DNA of 64,000 nt from Streptomyces sulphureus DSM 40104 (GTDB lineage: Bacteria > Actinomycetota > Actinomycetes > Streptomycetales > Streptomycetaceae), in NCBI RefSeq assembly GCF_000381025.1, contig NZ_KB905814.1, positions 310,001 to 374,000 on the forward strand, read 5' to 3'. The notes beneath the pieces are model-generated. The model saw nothing but the letters and a program-made list of their open reading frames with translations. It did no database searches and was not told the origin of the DNA. Below, piece by piece: positions 24,498 through 35,743 of the stretch. The stretch's first letter is position 1. The number at the start of each line of letters is the position of its first letter. The position numbers were made by a program, and so were the translations under genes.

Positions 24498-24513
24498 AGT
24501 TTCTGTCGAAACT
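24498..24513. promoter_or_regulatory. Inverted repeat between marR and GH25 genes
   Basis: AGTTTC-TGTC-GAAACT, perfect 6-bp arms, 82 bases before the MarR start. It is a candidate autoregulatory site. It also contains CGAAAGTTTC, similar to CGAAAnTTTCG operators of Streptomyces glycoside-hydrolase regulators. Confidence 0.45.
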
Positions 24514-24727
24514 CGCGATTGTCGCAGCTCTGGCCGGAGTTCCACAGGAATAGACCAACGGCGGGGTTCCTGCTCCTTCCCGCCCGGGGTCTACGCGCGT
24601 ACTTTGACGAATGACATGCTCGCGCCATTCGCGTGTCGATACATCTGCACCTCCTTGCACAGCCTTACGCTCCACTGACCCCCACATCTTCAGATTTCCC
24701 CACCGTCAAGGCATCCCGGAGGCAGAC

Positions 24728-25579
24728 ATGTCTGTTCACCGCTTCCTGACGCTCCGTCGCAGACGCGGCGCCGCAGCCGGAGCACTCTTCGCAGCGCTCG
24801 CACTCGTCCTCACCCTCCCGGGCTCGGCCGCCGCCGCGTCCCAGAGCAGCGGCTCCGCACCGATCAAGCCGGGCGAGGCGTGGCTCGGCGCCGGCGTCCA
24901 GATGCACGAGGGCGGTGACGACACCGACGGGCGCGCACCCAGCGCCAGGGCGGCGACCGTCGAGGGCGTCGACGTCAGCAGTCATCAGGGCAACGTCAAC
25001 TGGAGCGCTCTCTCCAACAGCGGCGTCCAGTGGGCCTACGTGAAGGCGACGGAGAGCACCAACTACAAGAACCCGTACTTCACGCAGCAGTACAACGGCT
25101 CGTACAACACGGGCATGATCAGGGGCGCGTACCACTTCGCCGTCCCCAGCAACTCCAGCGGCGCAGCACAGGCCACCTACTTCGCGAACAACGGCGGCGG
25201 GTGGAGCAAGGACGGCAAGACGCTCCCGGGCGTGCTCGACATCGAGTACAACCCGTACGGCGCCACCTGCTACGGGCTGAGCCAGTCCGCGATGGTCAAC
25301 TGGATCAAGGACTTCAGCAACACGTACAAGTCGAAGACCGGCCGCGACCCGGTGATCTACACGACCACCGACTGGTGGAAGCAGTGCACGGGGAACAACG
25401 GCGGCTTCGGCAACATCAACCCGCTGTGGGTCGCGCGGTACGCGAGCTCGCCCGGCGCCCTGCCGAACGGCTGGGGCTTCCACACCTTCTGGCAGTACAC
25501 CTCCTCGGGCCCGATCGTCGGCGACCACAACCAGTTCAACGGCGCCTACGACAGGCTGAAGGCGCTCGCCAACGGCTGA
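24728..25579 (+). CDS. Secreted GH25 muramidase (lysozyme)
   Basis: 283 residues. A signal peptide (basic start, long Ala/Leu core, ending near SAAAA-SQ) and a disordered linker to about residue 75 precede a GH25 domain: GVDVSSHQGNVNW (Asp82), VKATESTNYKNP, GAYHFAVP, PGVLDIEYNP (Asp171, Glu173), VIYTTTDWW and TFWQYTSSGPI. These match the cellosyl/Acm type of 1,4-beta-N-acetylmuramidase, which cleaves peptidoglycan between MurNAc and GlcNAc. It may act in wall turnover or against other bacteria. No wall-binding module is present. Confidence 0.93.
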   Translation: MSVHRFLTLRRRRGAAAGALFAALALVLTLPGSAAAASQSSGSAPIKPGEAWLGAGVQMHEGGDDTDGRAPSARAATVEGVDVSSHQGNVNWSALSNSGVQWAYVKATESTNYKNPYFTQQYNGSYNTGMIRGAYHFAVPSNSSGAAQATYFANNGGGWSKDGKTLPGVLDIEYNPYGATCYGLSQSAMVNWIKDFSNTYKSKTGRDPVIYTTTDWWKQCTGNNGGFGNINPLWVARYASSPGALPNGWGFHTFWQYTSSGPIVGDHNQFNGAYDRLKALANG

Positions 25580-25687
25580 CGCGCCCACTGCACCACGGGG
25601 CGCGCACCGGGCGGAGCTTCCCGCCCGGTACGCGCCCGCTGCGGCACGGGCGGCCCGGCAGGCCGCCCGCCGCACCGGCCGCGTCCG

Positions 25688-28132
25688 TCACGCCGCGACC
25701 GGGACCTCGTGCGCCGGCGGGGCCGACGACTCCGCCGGCGTCAGCGCGAGTTCGAGCACCTGCCTGACCTCGGTCACCGGGTGCACGTCGAGTCCTTCGA
25801 GGATCTCCTCGGGGACGTCGTCGAGGTCGGGCTCGTTCCGCTGCGGGATGATCACCGTCGTGACCCCGGCGCGGTGTGCGGCGAGCAGCTTCTGCTTGAC
25901 GCCGCCGATCGGCAGCACCCGCCCCGTGAGGGAGACCTCGCCCGTCATCGCCACGTCGGGGCGCACCTGGCGGCCGCTGAGCAGCGACGCGAGCGCCGTC
26001 GTCATCGTGACGCCCGCGCTCGGACCGTCCTTGGGGACGGCGCCTGCGGGGACGTGGAGGTGGATGCCGCGGTCCTTCAGGTCGCCCACGGGCAGCTCGA
26101 CCTCGACGCCGCGGGAGCGCAGGTAGGAGAGCGCGATGTGCGCCGACTCCTTCATCACGTCCCCGAGTTGGCCGGTGAGGGTGAGGCCCGACGCGCCCGT
26201 CTCGGGGTCGGCGAGCGACGCTTCGACGTAGAGGACGTCGCCGCCCGCGCCCGTCACCGCGAGCCCGGTGGCGACACCCGGCACGGCGGTGCGCCGCTCG
26301 GCCGGGTCCTGTGCCGACTCGGGGGTGTGGTGCGGCCGTCCGATGAGCTTGCGCAACTCGTCGACGCCGACGCGGTACGGCAGTTCGGCGCGGTCGAGCT
26401 CCCGCTCCGCCGCAACCTTGCGGAGCACCCGAGAGACGGCCCGCTCCAGGCTCCGGACGCCGGCCTCCCTCGTGTACTCGGCGGCGAGCTTGCGCAGCGC
26501 CGCCTCGTCGAAGCCGACCTCTTCCGCGACGAGTCCGGCCTGCTCCAGTTGGCGGGGAAGCAGGTGGTCACGTGCGATCGTCACCTTCTCGTCCTCCGTG
26601 TACCCGTCGAGCTGGACGACCTCCATGCGGTCGAGGAGCGGCTGCGGGATCGCTTCGAGGACGTTCGCCGTCGCGAGGAAGACGACGTCGCTGAGGTCGA
26701 GTTCGACCTCCAGGTAGTGGTCGCGGAACGTGTGGTTCTGGGCCGGGTCGAGGACCTCCAGGAGGGCGGAGGAGGGGTCGCCCCGGTAGTCGGCGCCCAC
26801 CTTGTCGACCTCGTCGAGGAGGACGACGGGGTTCATCGAGCCGGCCTCCTTCACCGCGCGGACGATCCGCCCCGGCAGCGCGCCGACGTAGGTGCGCCGG
26901 TGTCCCCTGATCTCGGCCTCGTCCCGCACACCGCCGAGCGCGACCCGTACGAACTCGCGGCCCATCGCCCGCGCGACGCTCTCGCCGAGGCTCGTCTTCC
27001 CGACCCCTGGCGGCCCCACGAGCGCCAGCACCGCACCGCCGCGCCGCCCGCCGACCACGCCCAGCCCGCGCTCCGCGCGGCGCTTGCGGACGGCGAGGTA
27101 CTCGGTGATGCGCTCCTTGACGTCCTGGAGCCCTGCGTGGTCCGCGTCGAGGATCCCGCGGGCGCCGGGGATGTCGTAGGCGTCCTCGGTGCGGACGTTC
27201 CACGGGAGTTCGAGGACCGTGTCGAGCCAGGTGCGTATCCAACTGCCCTCGGGGGACTGGTCGCTGGCGCGCTCCAGCTTCTCGACCTCCTTGAGGGCGG
27301 CCTTGCGCACCTCCTCGGGGAGGTCGGCCGCCTCCACCCGGGCGCGGTAGTCCTCGCCCTCGTCCTCCGGCTCGCCGTTGAGCTCGGCGAGCTCCTTGCG
27401 GACGGCGTCGAGCTGGCGGCGGAGGAGGAACTCGCGCTGCTGGCGGTCGACGCCCTCCTGCACGTCCTTGGCGATCGACTCGGCGACGTCCTGCTCCGCG
27501 AGGTGCTCGCGCAGCGCGGCGACGGCCTGGCGCAGCCGCTCCAGCGGGTCGAGCGTCGTCAGGAGCGTGCGCTTCTGCGCGGCGGTGAGAAACGGCAGGT
27601 ATCCGGCGTTGTCCGCCAACGCGCCGACGTCGTCGATCTGTTGCACACGGTCGACGACCTGCCAGGCGCCGCGCTCCCGCAGCCATTGCGTGGCGAGCGC
27701 CTTGTACTCCTTGACGAGCTCCGCCGCCTCCTCCGGAGGGGGCTCGGGGAAGACGGAGTCGAGCTCCCGCACCTCCGCGGTGAGCAGGGACTCGGCGCTC
27801 TCGGCCACCGCCGGGACGCGTACGCGGCGCAGCGCGCGGATGAGCGCACCCGGGTCGCCGCCGGCGAGCCGGCCGACCTGCTCGACGCGGCCCACGACGC
27901 CGATCTCCCCGTAGGCGACCGCCCCTTGGCCGCCTTCGGCCTCGTGGACCCGCGGCACCAGCACCACCTCGGGCTTCCCGGTTCCTGCGGCCTCCCTCGC
28001 CGCCTCGACGGCGGTGCGGACCTCCTCCTGCGACAGGTCCAGCGGGACCACCATCCCCGGCAGCACGACCTCGGTTTCGGGCTGGCCGAGCGGCACCACG
28101 GGCAGGGTGAGCGGTGTGGACATCGAAGCCAT
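25688..28132 (-). CDS. lon: ATP-dependent protease Lon
   Basis: 814 residues; the ATG follows GGGAGAG. The order is the LON substrate-binding N domain, a coiled coil (VDRQQREFLLRRQLDAVRKEL), an AAA+ module with Walker A GPPGVGKTSLG and Walker B VVLLDEVDK, then the Lon protease domain with the Ser705 (GPSAG) / Lys748 (GGVKQK) catalytic dyad. It degrades misfolded and regulatory proteins in the cytoplasm as a hexamer. Length is normal for Lon. A HAIR-like inverted repeat just upstream points to repression by HspR, as known for Streptomyces lon. Confidence 0.97.
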   Translation of the reverse strand: MASMSTPLTLPVVPLGQPETEVVLPGMVVPLDLSQEEVRTAVEAAREAAGTGKPEVVLVPRVHEAEGGQGAVAYGEIGVVGRVEQVGRLAGGDPGALIRALRRVRVPAVAESAESLLTAEVRELDSVFPEPPPEEAAELVKEYKALATQWLRERGAWQVVDRVQQIDDVGALADNAGYLPFLTAAQKRTLLTTLDPLERLRQAVAALREHLAEQDVAESIAKDVQEGVDRQQREFLLRRQLDAVRKELAELNGEPEDEGEDYRARVEAADLPEEVRKAALKEVEKLERASDQSPEGSWIRTWLDTVLELPWNVRTEDAYDIPGARGILDADHAGLQDVKERITEYLAVRKRRAERGLGVVGGRRGGAVLALVGPPGVGKTSLGESVARAMGREFVRVALGGVRDEAEIRGHRRTYVGALPGRIVRAVKEAGSMNPVVLLDEVDKVGADYRGDPSSALLEVLDPAQNHTFRDHYLEVELDLSDVVFLATANVLEAIPQPLLDRMEVVQLDGYTEDEKVTIARDHLLPRQLEQAGLVAEEVGFDEAALRKLAAEYTREAGVRSLERAVSRVLRKVAAERELDRAELPYRVGVDELRKLIGRPHHTPESAQDPAERRTAVPGVATGLAVTGAGGDVLYVEASLADPETGASGLTLTGQLGDVMKESAHIALSYLRSRGVEVELPVGDLKDRGIHLHVPAGAVPKDGPSAGVTMTTALASLLSGRQVRPDVAMTGEVSLTGRVLPIGGVKQKLLAAHRAGVTTVIIPQRNEPDLDDVPEEILEGLDVHPVTEVRQVLELALTPAESSAPPAHEVPVAA

Positions 28133-28153
28133 GATCTCTCCCTAGGCAGGCAA

Positions 28154-28174
28154 GTTGAGCTATACCCACTCAAT
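28154..28174. promoter_or_regulatory. HspR-type HAIR operator of lon
   Basis: TTGAGC (28155-28160), 7 bases, ACTCAA (28168-28173), matching the HAIR consensus CTTGAGT-N7-ACTCAAG at 11 of 14 defined positions. It lies 22 bases upstream of the lon start codon. Confidence 0.75.
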
Positions 28175-28336
28175 GACGAGAGGCCGGGAGATGTTCCCCG
28201 GAGCGTGTTCGCCGTGAGCGATCACCGGGTCCGCAGCACCGCGCACCCCCGGAGAACCCCTGCGGACGTCGCGGTGTTCCGCCCGGCGTGCGGCGCCGCT
28301 GGACCGTACGCGGCAGTAGTGCCGAGGATGGCGGCC

Positions 28337-29077
28337 ATGGACACCGCGTACCCGCATCCCGCGCCGCCGCTGACCCTCGACCGCAGGGACGGGCCGTACG
28401 GCGAGGTGGTGCTGCGCAGGCGCGGCGAGGTGCACGAGATCATCGCCAACGGCTGCTTCCTCATGGACAGTTCGGACGGCCGCTCCGAACGGCTCCTCGT
28501 CCGCGCCGCGCTCGCCGAACTCGGTGAGCGTCCGGACCCGACGCTGCTGCTCGGCGGCCTCGGCGTCGGCTTCTCGCTCGCCGAAGCGGCGGCGGAGCCG
28601 CGCTGGGCGCGCCTCACGACCGTGGAGCGGGAGCCGGCGATCGTCGAGTGGCACACCGCGGGCGACCGGCCGCTCGCCCCCGTGACGGCGCAGGCGCTCG
28701 CGGACCCGCGGACCGAGCTGGTGGTGGGGGACCTCGTTGCGTATCTGCGGGGCGACCGCCTTGCAGGAAGCGGGAGTTGGGGCGAGACTGCCGGCGGCGG
28801 TACCGCCTCCCCCGTCTTCGACGTCATGGCGCTCGACATCGACAACGGCCCCGACTGGACCGTCACCGAAGGCAACGCCGACCTCTACACCCCCGAGGGA
28901 CTGGCGCTCTGCCGGGAGCGGCTCGCACCGGGAGGCGTCCTCGCCGTGTGGTCGGCCCGGCCTTCGGCGGCCTTCGAAACGGCGATGCGGAATGCCGGGT
29001 TCGACCGCGTAAGGACGGATGAGGTGCAGGTCGCCCGAGGCGTCCCGGACGCCGTCCACTTCGGGCGCCGAGCGTAG
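28337..29077 (+). CDS. Spermidine synthase-like methyltransferase-fold protein
   Basis: 246 residues from the second of two ATGs (MDTAYPHP), which is better spaced from GAGG than the ATG at 28328. It has the polyamine-synthase Rossmann pattern: PTLLLGGLGVGFSLAEA (SAM-binding loop), LTTVEREPAIVEWH (acidic end of beta2), LVVGDLVAYLRG, VFDVMALDIDNGPDW and GLALCRERLAPGGVLAVWSA. Members of this group in actinobacteria are annotated as spermidine synthase or hypothetical. The N-terminal beta domain is short, so true aminopropyl transfer is doubtful. Divergent from lon, followed by a two-component pair. Confidence 0.8.
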   Translation: MDTAYPHPAPPLTLDRRDGPYGEVVLRRRGEVHEIIANGCFLMDSSDGRSERLLVRAALAELGERPDPTLLLGGLGVGFSLAEAAAEPRWARLTTVEREPAIVEWHTAGDRPLAPVTAQALADPRTELVVGDLVAYLRGDRLAGSGSWGETAGGGTASPVFDVMALDIDNGPDWTVTEGNADLYTPEGLALCRERLAPGGVLAVWSARPSAAFETAMRNAGFDRVRTDEVQVARGVPDAVHFGRRA

Positions 29078-29226
29078 CCCGTTGTCAACCCTGGGGCCTA
29101 CGCTGCTCCCTGCGAGCAGCTCGGGGTGGCCGTACACCCGGGGACGACGAGGTCGCCGCTGCCCGCAGAAGACGCAGACACAGCAGACACGTTGACGACA
29201 GCCGCGGGGCAACGCAGGGGCGGGCA

Positions 29227-29994
<768 letters not shown>

Positions 29995-29999
29995 GCACC

Positions 30000-31358
30000 A
30001 TGCCCGAGGAGACGACGGCCGAACGCGGCAGCGCACGCCCCCAACACCCGCTCCTCGCCCGCGTCTTGCGGGTGCGCGCCGGCGCGGGCCGCGGGGCGGA
30101 GCGGATACGCGGGCGACTGCGCTCCAGACGGCTGCGGCTGCGCAGCCTGCGCCTGCGCAGGCTGCGCGCCCTCCAGCACGGCGATCCCGCGGACTGCACC
30201 GCGGCACAGCGCGTGCTGCGCTCGTTGCAGTACCGCTTCGCGTACGCGGGGGACCGCCTGTGGGAGGGGCTCCGCCCGCTCGACCCCTATCGTTCGATCA
30301 AGGCCGCGCTGGGTTTCCTCGTGATCGTCTCGGTAGCGATCACGACGCTGCTCGCGCTCTTCGCCGTCCACTCGGCGACCGAGCTGCGCGTGATCACGAT
30401 CATCTCGATCATTGCCTCGCTCCTGGTGACCCAGTTCGTCGCGCAGTCGCTCACCGCCCCGCTCGACGAGATGAAGGACGCGGCGCGCTCGATGGCGCAC
30501 GGCGACTACTCGCGCCGCGTCGACGTCACGCGCAGGGACGAGTTCGGGGAGCTCGCCGACACCTTCAACCGCATGGCGGCCGACCTGGAATCGGTCGACC
30601 AGCACCGCAAGGAGCTCGTCGCCAACGTCTCGCACGAGCTGCGCACGCCCATCGCCGCGCTGCGGGCCGTGCTGGAGAACGTCGTCGACGGCGTCTCCGA
30701 CGCGGACCCGGAGACGATGCGGACCGCGCTGGCCCAGACCGATCGGCTCGGCCGCCTCGTCGCGCACCTGCTCGACCTCTCGCGGCTCGACAACGGCGTC
30801 GTACCGCTGCACGCGCGCCGGTTCGAGGTGTGGCCGTACCTCGCGGGCGTGCTGAAGGAGTCGAACATGAGCAAGGGGCCCGGGCACTCCCGTACCGACG
30901 TCCACCTCCATCTCGACGTCTCGCCACCCGAACTCGTCGCCTATGCGGACGCCGAGCGGCTGCACCAGGTGGCGGCGAACCTGATCGACAACGCCGTGAA
31001 GCACAGCCCTCCGCACGGCCGCGTCACGGTGCGCGCCTACCAGGGCGAGACGGACGGCAGCCTGGAGGTCGAAGTCCTGGACGAGGGGCCCGGAATCCCG
31101 GAGGAGGAACGGCAGCGCGTCTTCGAACGGTTCAGCCGGGCCAAGGGCGCCCAGGCCGCGGTCCGCGGCAGGAAGAGCGAGGGGCGGACGGAGCAGCGGG
31201 GCCAGGGCGCGGGCGACGGCGGGACGGGACTCGGGCTCGCGATCGCGCACTGGGCCGTCGACCTGCACGGCGGCCGGATCAGGGTGGCCGAGTCCGAGAT
31301 CGGGTGCCGGATACGGGTGAGCCTCCCTGGAGAACCGCAGGCCGCGCGTGTGACGTAA
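30000..31358 (+). CDS. Sensor histidine kinase
   Basis: 452 residues starting at ATG right after the regulator stop. The N-terminal ~100 cytoplasmic residues contain a striking Arg/Leu-rich run (RLRSRRLRLRSLRLRRLRAL). Two membrane helices about residues 103-122 and 128-147 leave almost no extracellular loop. HAMP (SLTAPLDEMKDAARSMAHGDY), the H-box with His212 (NVSHELRTP), the N-box NLIDNAVKHS, G1 DEGPGIPEEE and G2 GGTGLGLAIAHW follow. With so small an outside loop, the signal is probably sensed in the membrane or the N-terminal region. Forms a pair with the regulator at 29227. Confidence 0.93.
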   Translation: MPEETTAERGSARPQHPLLARVLRVRAGAGRGAERIRGRLRSRRLRLRSLRLRRLRALQHGDPADCTAAQRVLRSLQYRFAYAGDRLWEGLRPLDPYRSIKAALGFLVIVSVAITTLLALFAVHSATELRVITIISIIASLLVTQFVAQSLTAPLDEMKDAARSMAHGDYSRRVDVTRRDEFGELADTFNRMAADLESVDQHRKELVANVSHELRTPIAALRAVLENVVDGVSDADPETMRTALAQTDRLGRLVAHLLDLSRLDNGVVPLHARRFEVWPYLAGVLKESNMSKGPGHSRTDVHLHLDVSPPELVAYADAERLHQVAANLIDNAVKHSPPHGRVTVRAYQGETDGSLEVEVLDEGPGIPEEERQRVFERFSRAKGAQAAVRGRKSEGRTEQRGQGAGDGGTGLGLAIAHWAVDLHGGRIRVAESEIGCRIRVSLPGEPQAARVT

Positions 31359-31584
31359 CCTCGATCATGGGCACGGCAGTCGGCGGTGACGCAGCGGCGT
31401 CGCCGACGGTTCCTGTTCCGAGCGAAACCGTGGGTGATTCCCGTCGTATTCGATGCTGAAACTGAGCGTTGGATGTGACGTGTATGACCAACAGGCAGCC
31501 CGGACTGCACCAACCGGCCCGGAAGGCGTAGCCTTTATTCCCGCTGTCCACCACCCGAGGAAGCGGAAGAGGGCGGTTGCCGCC

Positions 31585-34500
31585 GTGTCGTCTCAGTCCC
31601 CTAACAGCTCCAGTCTCTCGGCCGAAAAGGCCGGTCAGGGTCAGGCTCCTGCCGACCCGGCCGCTGCGTTCGGCACCAACGAGTGGCTCGTCGACGAGAT
31701 CTACCAGCAGTACCTCCAGGACCCGAACTCGGTAGACCGAGCCTGGTGGGACTTCTTCGCCGACTACAAGCCGGGCGCTTCGGACGCCCAGGCCCCGAAG
31801 AGCACGGCGGCCCCACAACCAGCGAGCCCACAGCCGGCGCAGGCCGCTGCCCCGGCTCCGGCCCAGCCCGCAGCCCAGCCGGCGGCACAGCCCGCGCCGC
31901 AGCAGCAGCCGCAGCAGAGCGCACCGGCGCCCGCGCAGCCGGCGAAGCCCGCGCCGCAGCCGAAGCACGCCAAGCCGGCCGCGGCGCCCGCGGCCCCGCA
32001 GCCGAAGCAGGACGAGCAGAAGCAGGACGAGCCGGCGCCCGAGGGCCCCGAGTACGTCCAGCTCCGCGGCCCGTCGGCGGCCGTCGCGAAGAACATGAAC
32101 GCTTCGCTGGAGCTGCCGACGGCGACCTCCGTCCGCGCGGTCCCCGTGAAGCTGCTCTTCGACAACCGCATCGTCATCAACAACCACCTGAAGCGGGCGA
32201 GGGGCGGGAAGGTCTCCTTCACCCACCTCATCGGCTACGCCATGGTGCAGGCGATGAAGGCGATGCCCGCGATGAACCACGCGTACGCCGAGAAGGACGG
32301 CAAGCCGACGCTGGTCAAGCCCGACCACGTCAACCTCGGCCTCGCGATCGACCTCGTCAAGCCCAACGGCGACCGCCAGCTCGTCGTCGCGGCGATCAAG
32401 AAGGCGGAGACGCTCACCTTCTTCGAGTTCTGGCAGGCGTACGAGGACATCGTCCGCCGGGCCCGGAACAACAAGCTGACGATGGACGACTTCTCCGGCG
32501 TCACCTGCTCCCTCACCAACCCCGGCGGTATCGGCACCGTCCACTCGGTGCCGCGGCTGATGCCGGGCCAGAGCGTGATCATGGGCGTCGGCGCCATGGA
32601 GTACCCGGCCGAGTTCCAGGGCACCTCGCAGGACACCCTCAACCGCCTCGGCGTCTCCAAGGTGATGACGCTGACGAGCACCTACGACCACCGGGTCATC
32701 CAGGGTGCGGCCTCCGGCGAGTTCCTGAAGATCGTCGCCAACCTCCTCCTCGGCGAGGACGGCTTCTACGACGACATCTTCAAGGCTCTGCGCATCCCGT
32801 ACGAGCCCGTCCGCTGGATGCAGGACATCGACGCCTCGCACGACGACGACGTCACCAAGGCGGCGCGGGTCTTCGACCTGATCCACTCCTACCGGGTCCG
32901 CGGCCACATCATGGCCGACACCGACCCGTTGGAGTACCACCAGCGCAAGCACCCCGACCTCGACATCAACGAACACGGGCTCACCCTCTGGGACTTGGAG
33001 CGCGAGTTCGCCGTCGGCGGCTTCGCCGGCCAGTCGATGATGAAGCTGCGCGACATCCTCGGCGTCCTCCGCGACTCGTACTGCCGCACCACCGGCATCG
33101 AGTACATGCACATCCAGGACCCGAAGCAGCGCAAGTGGATCCAGGACCGGGTCGAGCGCACCAACGCCAAGCCGGAGCGCGAGGAGCAACTCCGCATCCT
33201 GCGCCGGCTCAACGCGGCCGAGGCGTTCGAGACCTTCCTCCAGACCAAGTACGTCGGTCAGAAGCGCTTCTCGCTGGAGGGCGGCGAGTCCGTCATTCCG
33301 CTCCTCGACGCGGTGATGGACGCCGCGGCCGAGGCCCGGCTCGACGAGTGCGTGGTCGGCATGGCGCACCGCGGGCGGCTCAACGTCCTCGCCAACATCG
33401 TCGGCAAGCCGTACGCGCAGATCTTCCGGGAGTTCGAGGGGAACCTCGACCCGAAGTCGATGCACGGCTCGGGCGACGTCAAGTACCACCTCGGCGCCGA
33501 GGGCACCTTCACGGGACTCGACGGTGAGCAGATCAAGGTCTCGCTCACGGCCAACCCGTCGCACCTGGAGGCCGTCGACCCGGTCGTGGAGGGCGTCTCG
33601 CGCGCCAAGCAGGACATCATCGGCAAGGGCGGCACCGACTTCACCGTCCTGCCGATCCAGCTCCACGGGGATGCGGCCTTCGCGGGCCAGGGCGTCGTCG
33701 CCGAGACGCTCAACATGTCGCAGTTGCGCGGCTACCGCACCGGCGGCACCGTGCACGTCGTCATCAACAACCAGGTCGGCTACACGGCACCGCCCGAGTC
33801 CGCGCGCTCCTCGATGTACTCGACCGACGTCGCGCGGATGATCGAGGCGCCGATCTTCCACGTCAACGGCGACGACCCGGAGGCCGTCGTCCGGGTGGCG
33901 CGGCTCGCCTTCGAGTACCGGCAGGCGTTCAACAAGGACGTCGTGATCGACATGCTCTGCTACCGCAGGCGCGGTCACAACGAGGGCGACAACCCGAAGT
34001 TCACGCAGCCGCTGATGTACAACCTGATCGACAAGAAGCGCTCGGTGCGCAAGCTCTACACCGAGTCGCTCATCGGGCGGGGCGACATCACGCTGGAGGA
34101 GGCGGAGCAGGCGCTCCAGGACTTCCAGGGCCAGTTGGAGAAGGTCTTCACCGACGTCCGCGACGCCACCGCGTCGCCCGCGCCGGCCGAAGTCCCCGCC
34201 CCGCAGGCGGAGTTCCCCGTGCACGTCGAGACGGCCATCAGCCAGGAGGTCGTCAAGCGGATCGCCGAGTCGCAGGTGAACATCCCCGAGCGGATCAGCG
34301 TCCACCCGCGGCTGATGCCGCAGCTCCAGCGCAGGGCGCAGATGGTCGAGGACGGCACGATCGACTGGGCGATGGGCGAGACCCTCGCCGTCGGCTCGCT
34401 GCTGATGGAGGGCACGCCCGTCCGTCTCGCCGGCCAGGACTCCCGGCGCGGCACCTTCGGCCAGCGCCACTCCGTCCTCCTCGACCAGAACACCGGCGAC

Positions 34501-35427
34501 GACTACACCCCGCTCCTCTACCTCTCCGAGGACCAGGCGCGGTTCAACGTCTACGACTCGCTGCTCAGCGAGTACGCCGCGATGGGCTTCGAGTACGGCT
34601 ACTCGCTCGCCCGTCCCGACGCGCTCGTCATGTGGGAGGCGCAGTTCGGCGACTTCATGAACGGCGCGCAGACGGTGATCGACGAGTTCATCTCGTCGGC
34701 GGAGCAGAAGTGGAACCAGACCTCCGGCGTCACGCTGCTCCTCCCCCACGGCTACGAGGGCCAGGGTCCCGACCACTCCTCGGCGCGGATCGAGCGGTTC
34801 CTGCAACTGTGCGCGCAGAACAGCATGACCGTCGCCATGCCGTCGCTGCCGTCGAACTACTTCCACCTCCTGCGGTGGCAGGTGCACAATCCGCACCACA
34901 AGCCGCTCGTCGTCTTCACGCCGAAGTCGATGCTCCGGCTCAAGGCGGCGGCGTCGAAGGCGGAGGAGTTCACCACCGGCGGCTTCCGTCCGGTGATCGG
35001 GGACTCGCTCGTCGAGTCGGGCACGGTGGACCCGGCCGGCGTCCGCAAGGTCGTCTTCTGCTCCGGCAAGGTCTACTACGACCTCGACGCCGAGCGGACC
35101 AAGCGCGGCGTCACCGACACGGCGCTCGTCCGGCTGGAGCGGCTCTACCCGCTGCCCGGCAAGGAGATCCAGGCGGAGCTTGCCAAGTTCCCGAACGCCC
35201 AGAAGTACGTCTGGGCGCAGGAGGAGCCGGCGAACCAGGGCGCGTGGCCGTTCATCGCCCTCAACCTCGTCGACCACCTCGACCTGATCATCGGCTCCGA
35301 GCCCGTCCCGGACGCCGACCGCCTGCGCCGGGTCTCCCGCCCGTCGTCCTCCTCCCCCGCCGTCGGCTCCGGCAAGCGGCACGAGCAGGAGCAGGCACAG
35401 TTGCTCACGGACGTCTTCGAGCTGTGA
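31585..35427 (+). CDS. kgd: 2-oxoglutarate decarboxylase/dehydrogenase E1 with E2-like domain
   Basis: 1280 residues. GTG 31585 ([10 protein letters not shown]) was chosen because it matches the known actinobacterial start; the frame extends 130 bases upstream without sense. An N-terminal E1 helical segment ([16 protein letters not shown]) is followed by a Pro/Ala/Gln/Lys-rich linker (about 75-150). A succinyltransferase-like E2 domain (about 155-390, DHRVIQGA with His369) and the ThDP-dependent E1 core ([26 protein letters not shown]...) complete it. It works in the TCA cycle, turning 2-oxoglutarate into succinyl-CoA with E2p and Lpd, or into succinic semialdehyde. Directly downstream of the two-component pair. 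Confidence 0.97.
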   Translation: MSSQSPNSSSLSAEKAGQGQAPADPAAAFGTNEWLVDEIYQQYLQDPNSVDRAWWDFFADYKPGASDAQAPKSTAAPQPASPQPAQAAAPAPAQPAAQPAAQPAPQQQPQQSAPAPAQPAKPAPQPKHAKPAAAPAAPQPKQDEQKQDEPAPEGPEYVQLRGPSAAVAKNMNASLELPTATSVRAVPVKLLFDNRIVINNHLKRARGGKVSFTHLIGYAMVQAMKAMPAMNHAYAEKDGKPTLVKPDHVNLGLAIDLVKPNGDRQLVVAAIKKAETLTFFEFWQAYEDIVRRARNNKLTMDDFSGVTCSLTNPGGIGTVHSVPRLMPGQSVIMGVGAMEYPAEFQGTSQDTLNRLGVSKVMTLTSTYDHRVIQGAASGEFLKIVANLLLGEDGFYDDIFKALRIPYEPVRWMQDIDASHDDDVTKAARVFDLIHSYRVRGHIMADTDPLEYHQRKHPDLDINEHGLTLWDLEREFAVGGFAGQSMMKLRDILGVLRDSYCRTTGIEYMHIQDPKQRKWIQDRVERTNAKPEREEQLRILRRLNAAEAFETFLQTKYVGQKRFSLEGGESVIPLLDAVMDAAAEARLDECVVGMAHRGRLNVLANIVGKPYAQIFREFEGNLDPKSMHGSGDVKYHLGAEGTFTGLDGEQIKVSLTANPSHLEAVDPVVEGVSRAKQDIIGKGGTDFTVLPIQLHGDAAFAGQGVVAETLNMSQLRGYRTGGTVHVVINNQVGYTAPPESARSSMYSTDVARMIEAPIFHVNGDDPEAVVRVARLAFEYRQAFNKDVVIDMLCYRRRGHNEGDNPKFTQPLMYNLIDKKRSVRKLYTESLIGRGDITLEEAEQALQDFQGQLEKVFTDVRDATASPAPAEVPAPQAEFPVHVETAISQEVVKRIAESQVNIPERISVHPRLMPQLQRRAQMVEDGTIDWAMGETLAVGSLLMEGTPVRLAGQDSRRGTFGQRHSVLLDQNTGDDYTPLLYLSEDQARFNVYDSLLSEYAAMGFEYGYSLARPDALVMWEAQFGDFMNGAQTVIDEFISSAEQKWNQTSGVTLLLPHGYEGQGPDHSSARIERFLQLCAQNSMTVAMPSLPSNYFHLLRWQVHNPHHKPLVVFTPKSMLRLKAAASKAEEFTTGGFRPVIGDSLVESGTVDPAGVRKVVFCSGKVYYDLDAERTKRGVTDTALVRLERLYPLPGKEIQAELAKFPNAQKYVWAQEEPANQGAWPFIALNLVDHLDLIIGSEPVPDADRLRRVSRPSSSSPAVGSGKRHEQEQAQLLTDVFEL

Positions 35428-35454
35428 GGGCTCGGCCTTGAGTTGAGCCCGTGA

Positions 35455-35488
35455 GTGGGGCCGCCGCGCCTGCGGCGGCCCCACTTTT
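35455..35488 (+). terminator. Intrinsic terminator after kgd
   Basis: Perfect 13-bp stem GTGGGGCCGCCGC (35455-35467) / GCGGCGGCCCCAC (35472-35484), loop GCCT, then TTTT. A textbook terminator. Confidence 0.9.
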
Positions 35489-35743
35489 CGCTTGTCCAGG
35501 GACCGGGCTGCGGCACATGGGACTTCGCACCGCCGCCGAGCCGGGTCAGGGTGCAATCGACCGTCTGCAAGAGGCAGTTGGCCACGGCAGCAGTGCGCGC
35601 CACGAGAGAAGGCAGTGGCCATCGGGAGCCTTCGAGTCGTGAGACGTTGCTCGTGGTGCTCCCCCGCGCGGTCCTCACCGCTACGGTGACGGGCACGCCT
35701 CCGCGACTCGAGACCACCCGCGAGGGCGCGTCGGCGCCCGTCC

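Noticed and set aside
25709..29077. A 1122-codon plus-strand frame opposite lon
   Set aside because: It is antisense to lon, which has full domain content. Only the last 246 codons, from the ATG at 28337, form a real gene.
31279..35622. A 1447-codon minus-strand frame opposite kgd
   Set aside because: Antisense shadow of a core metabolic gene, with no domain-like sequence.
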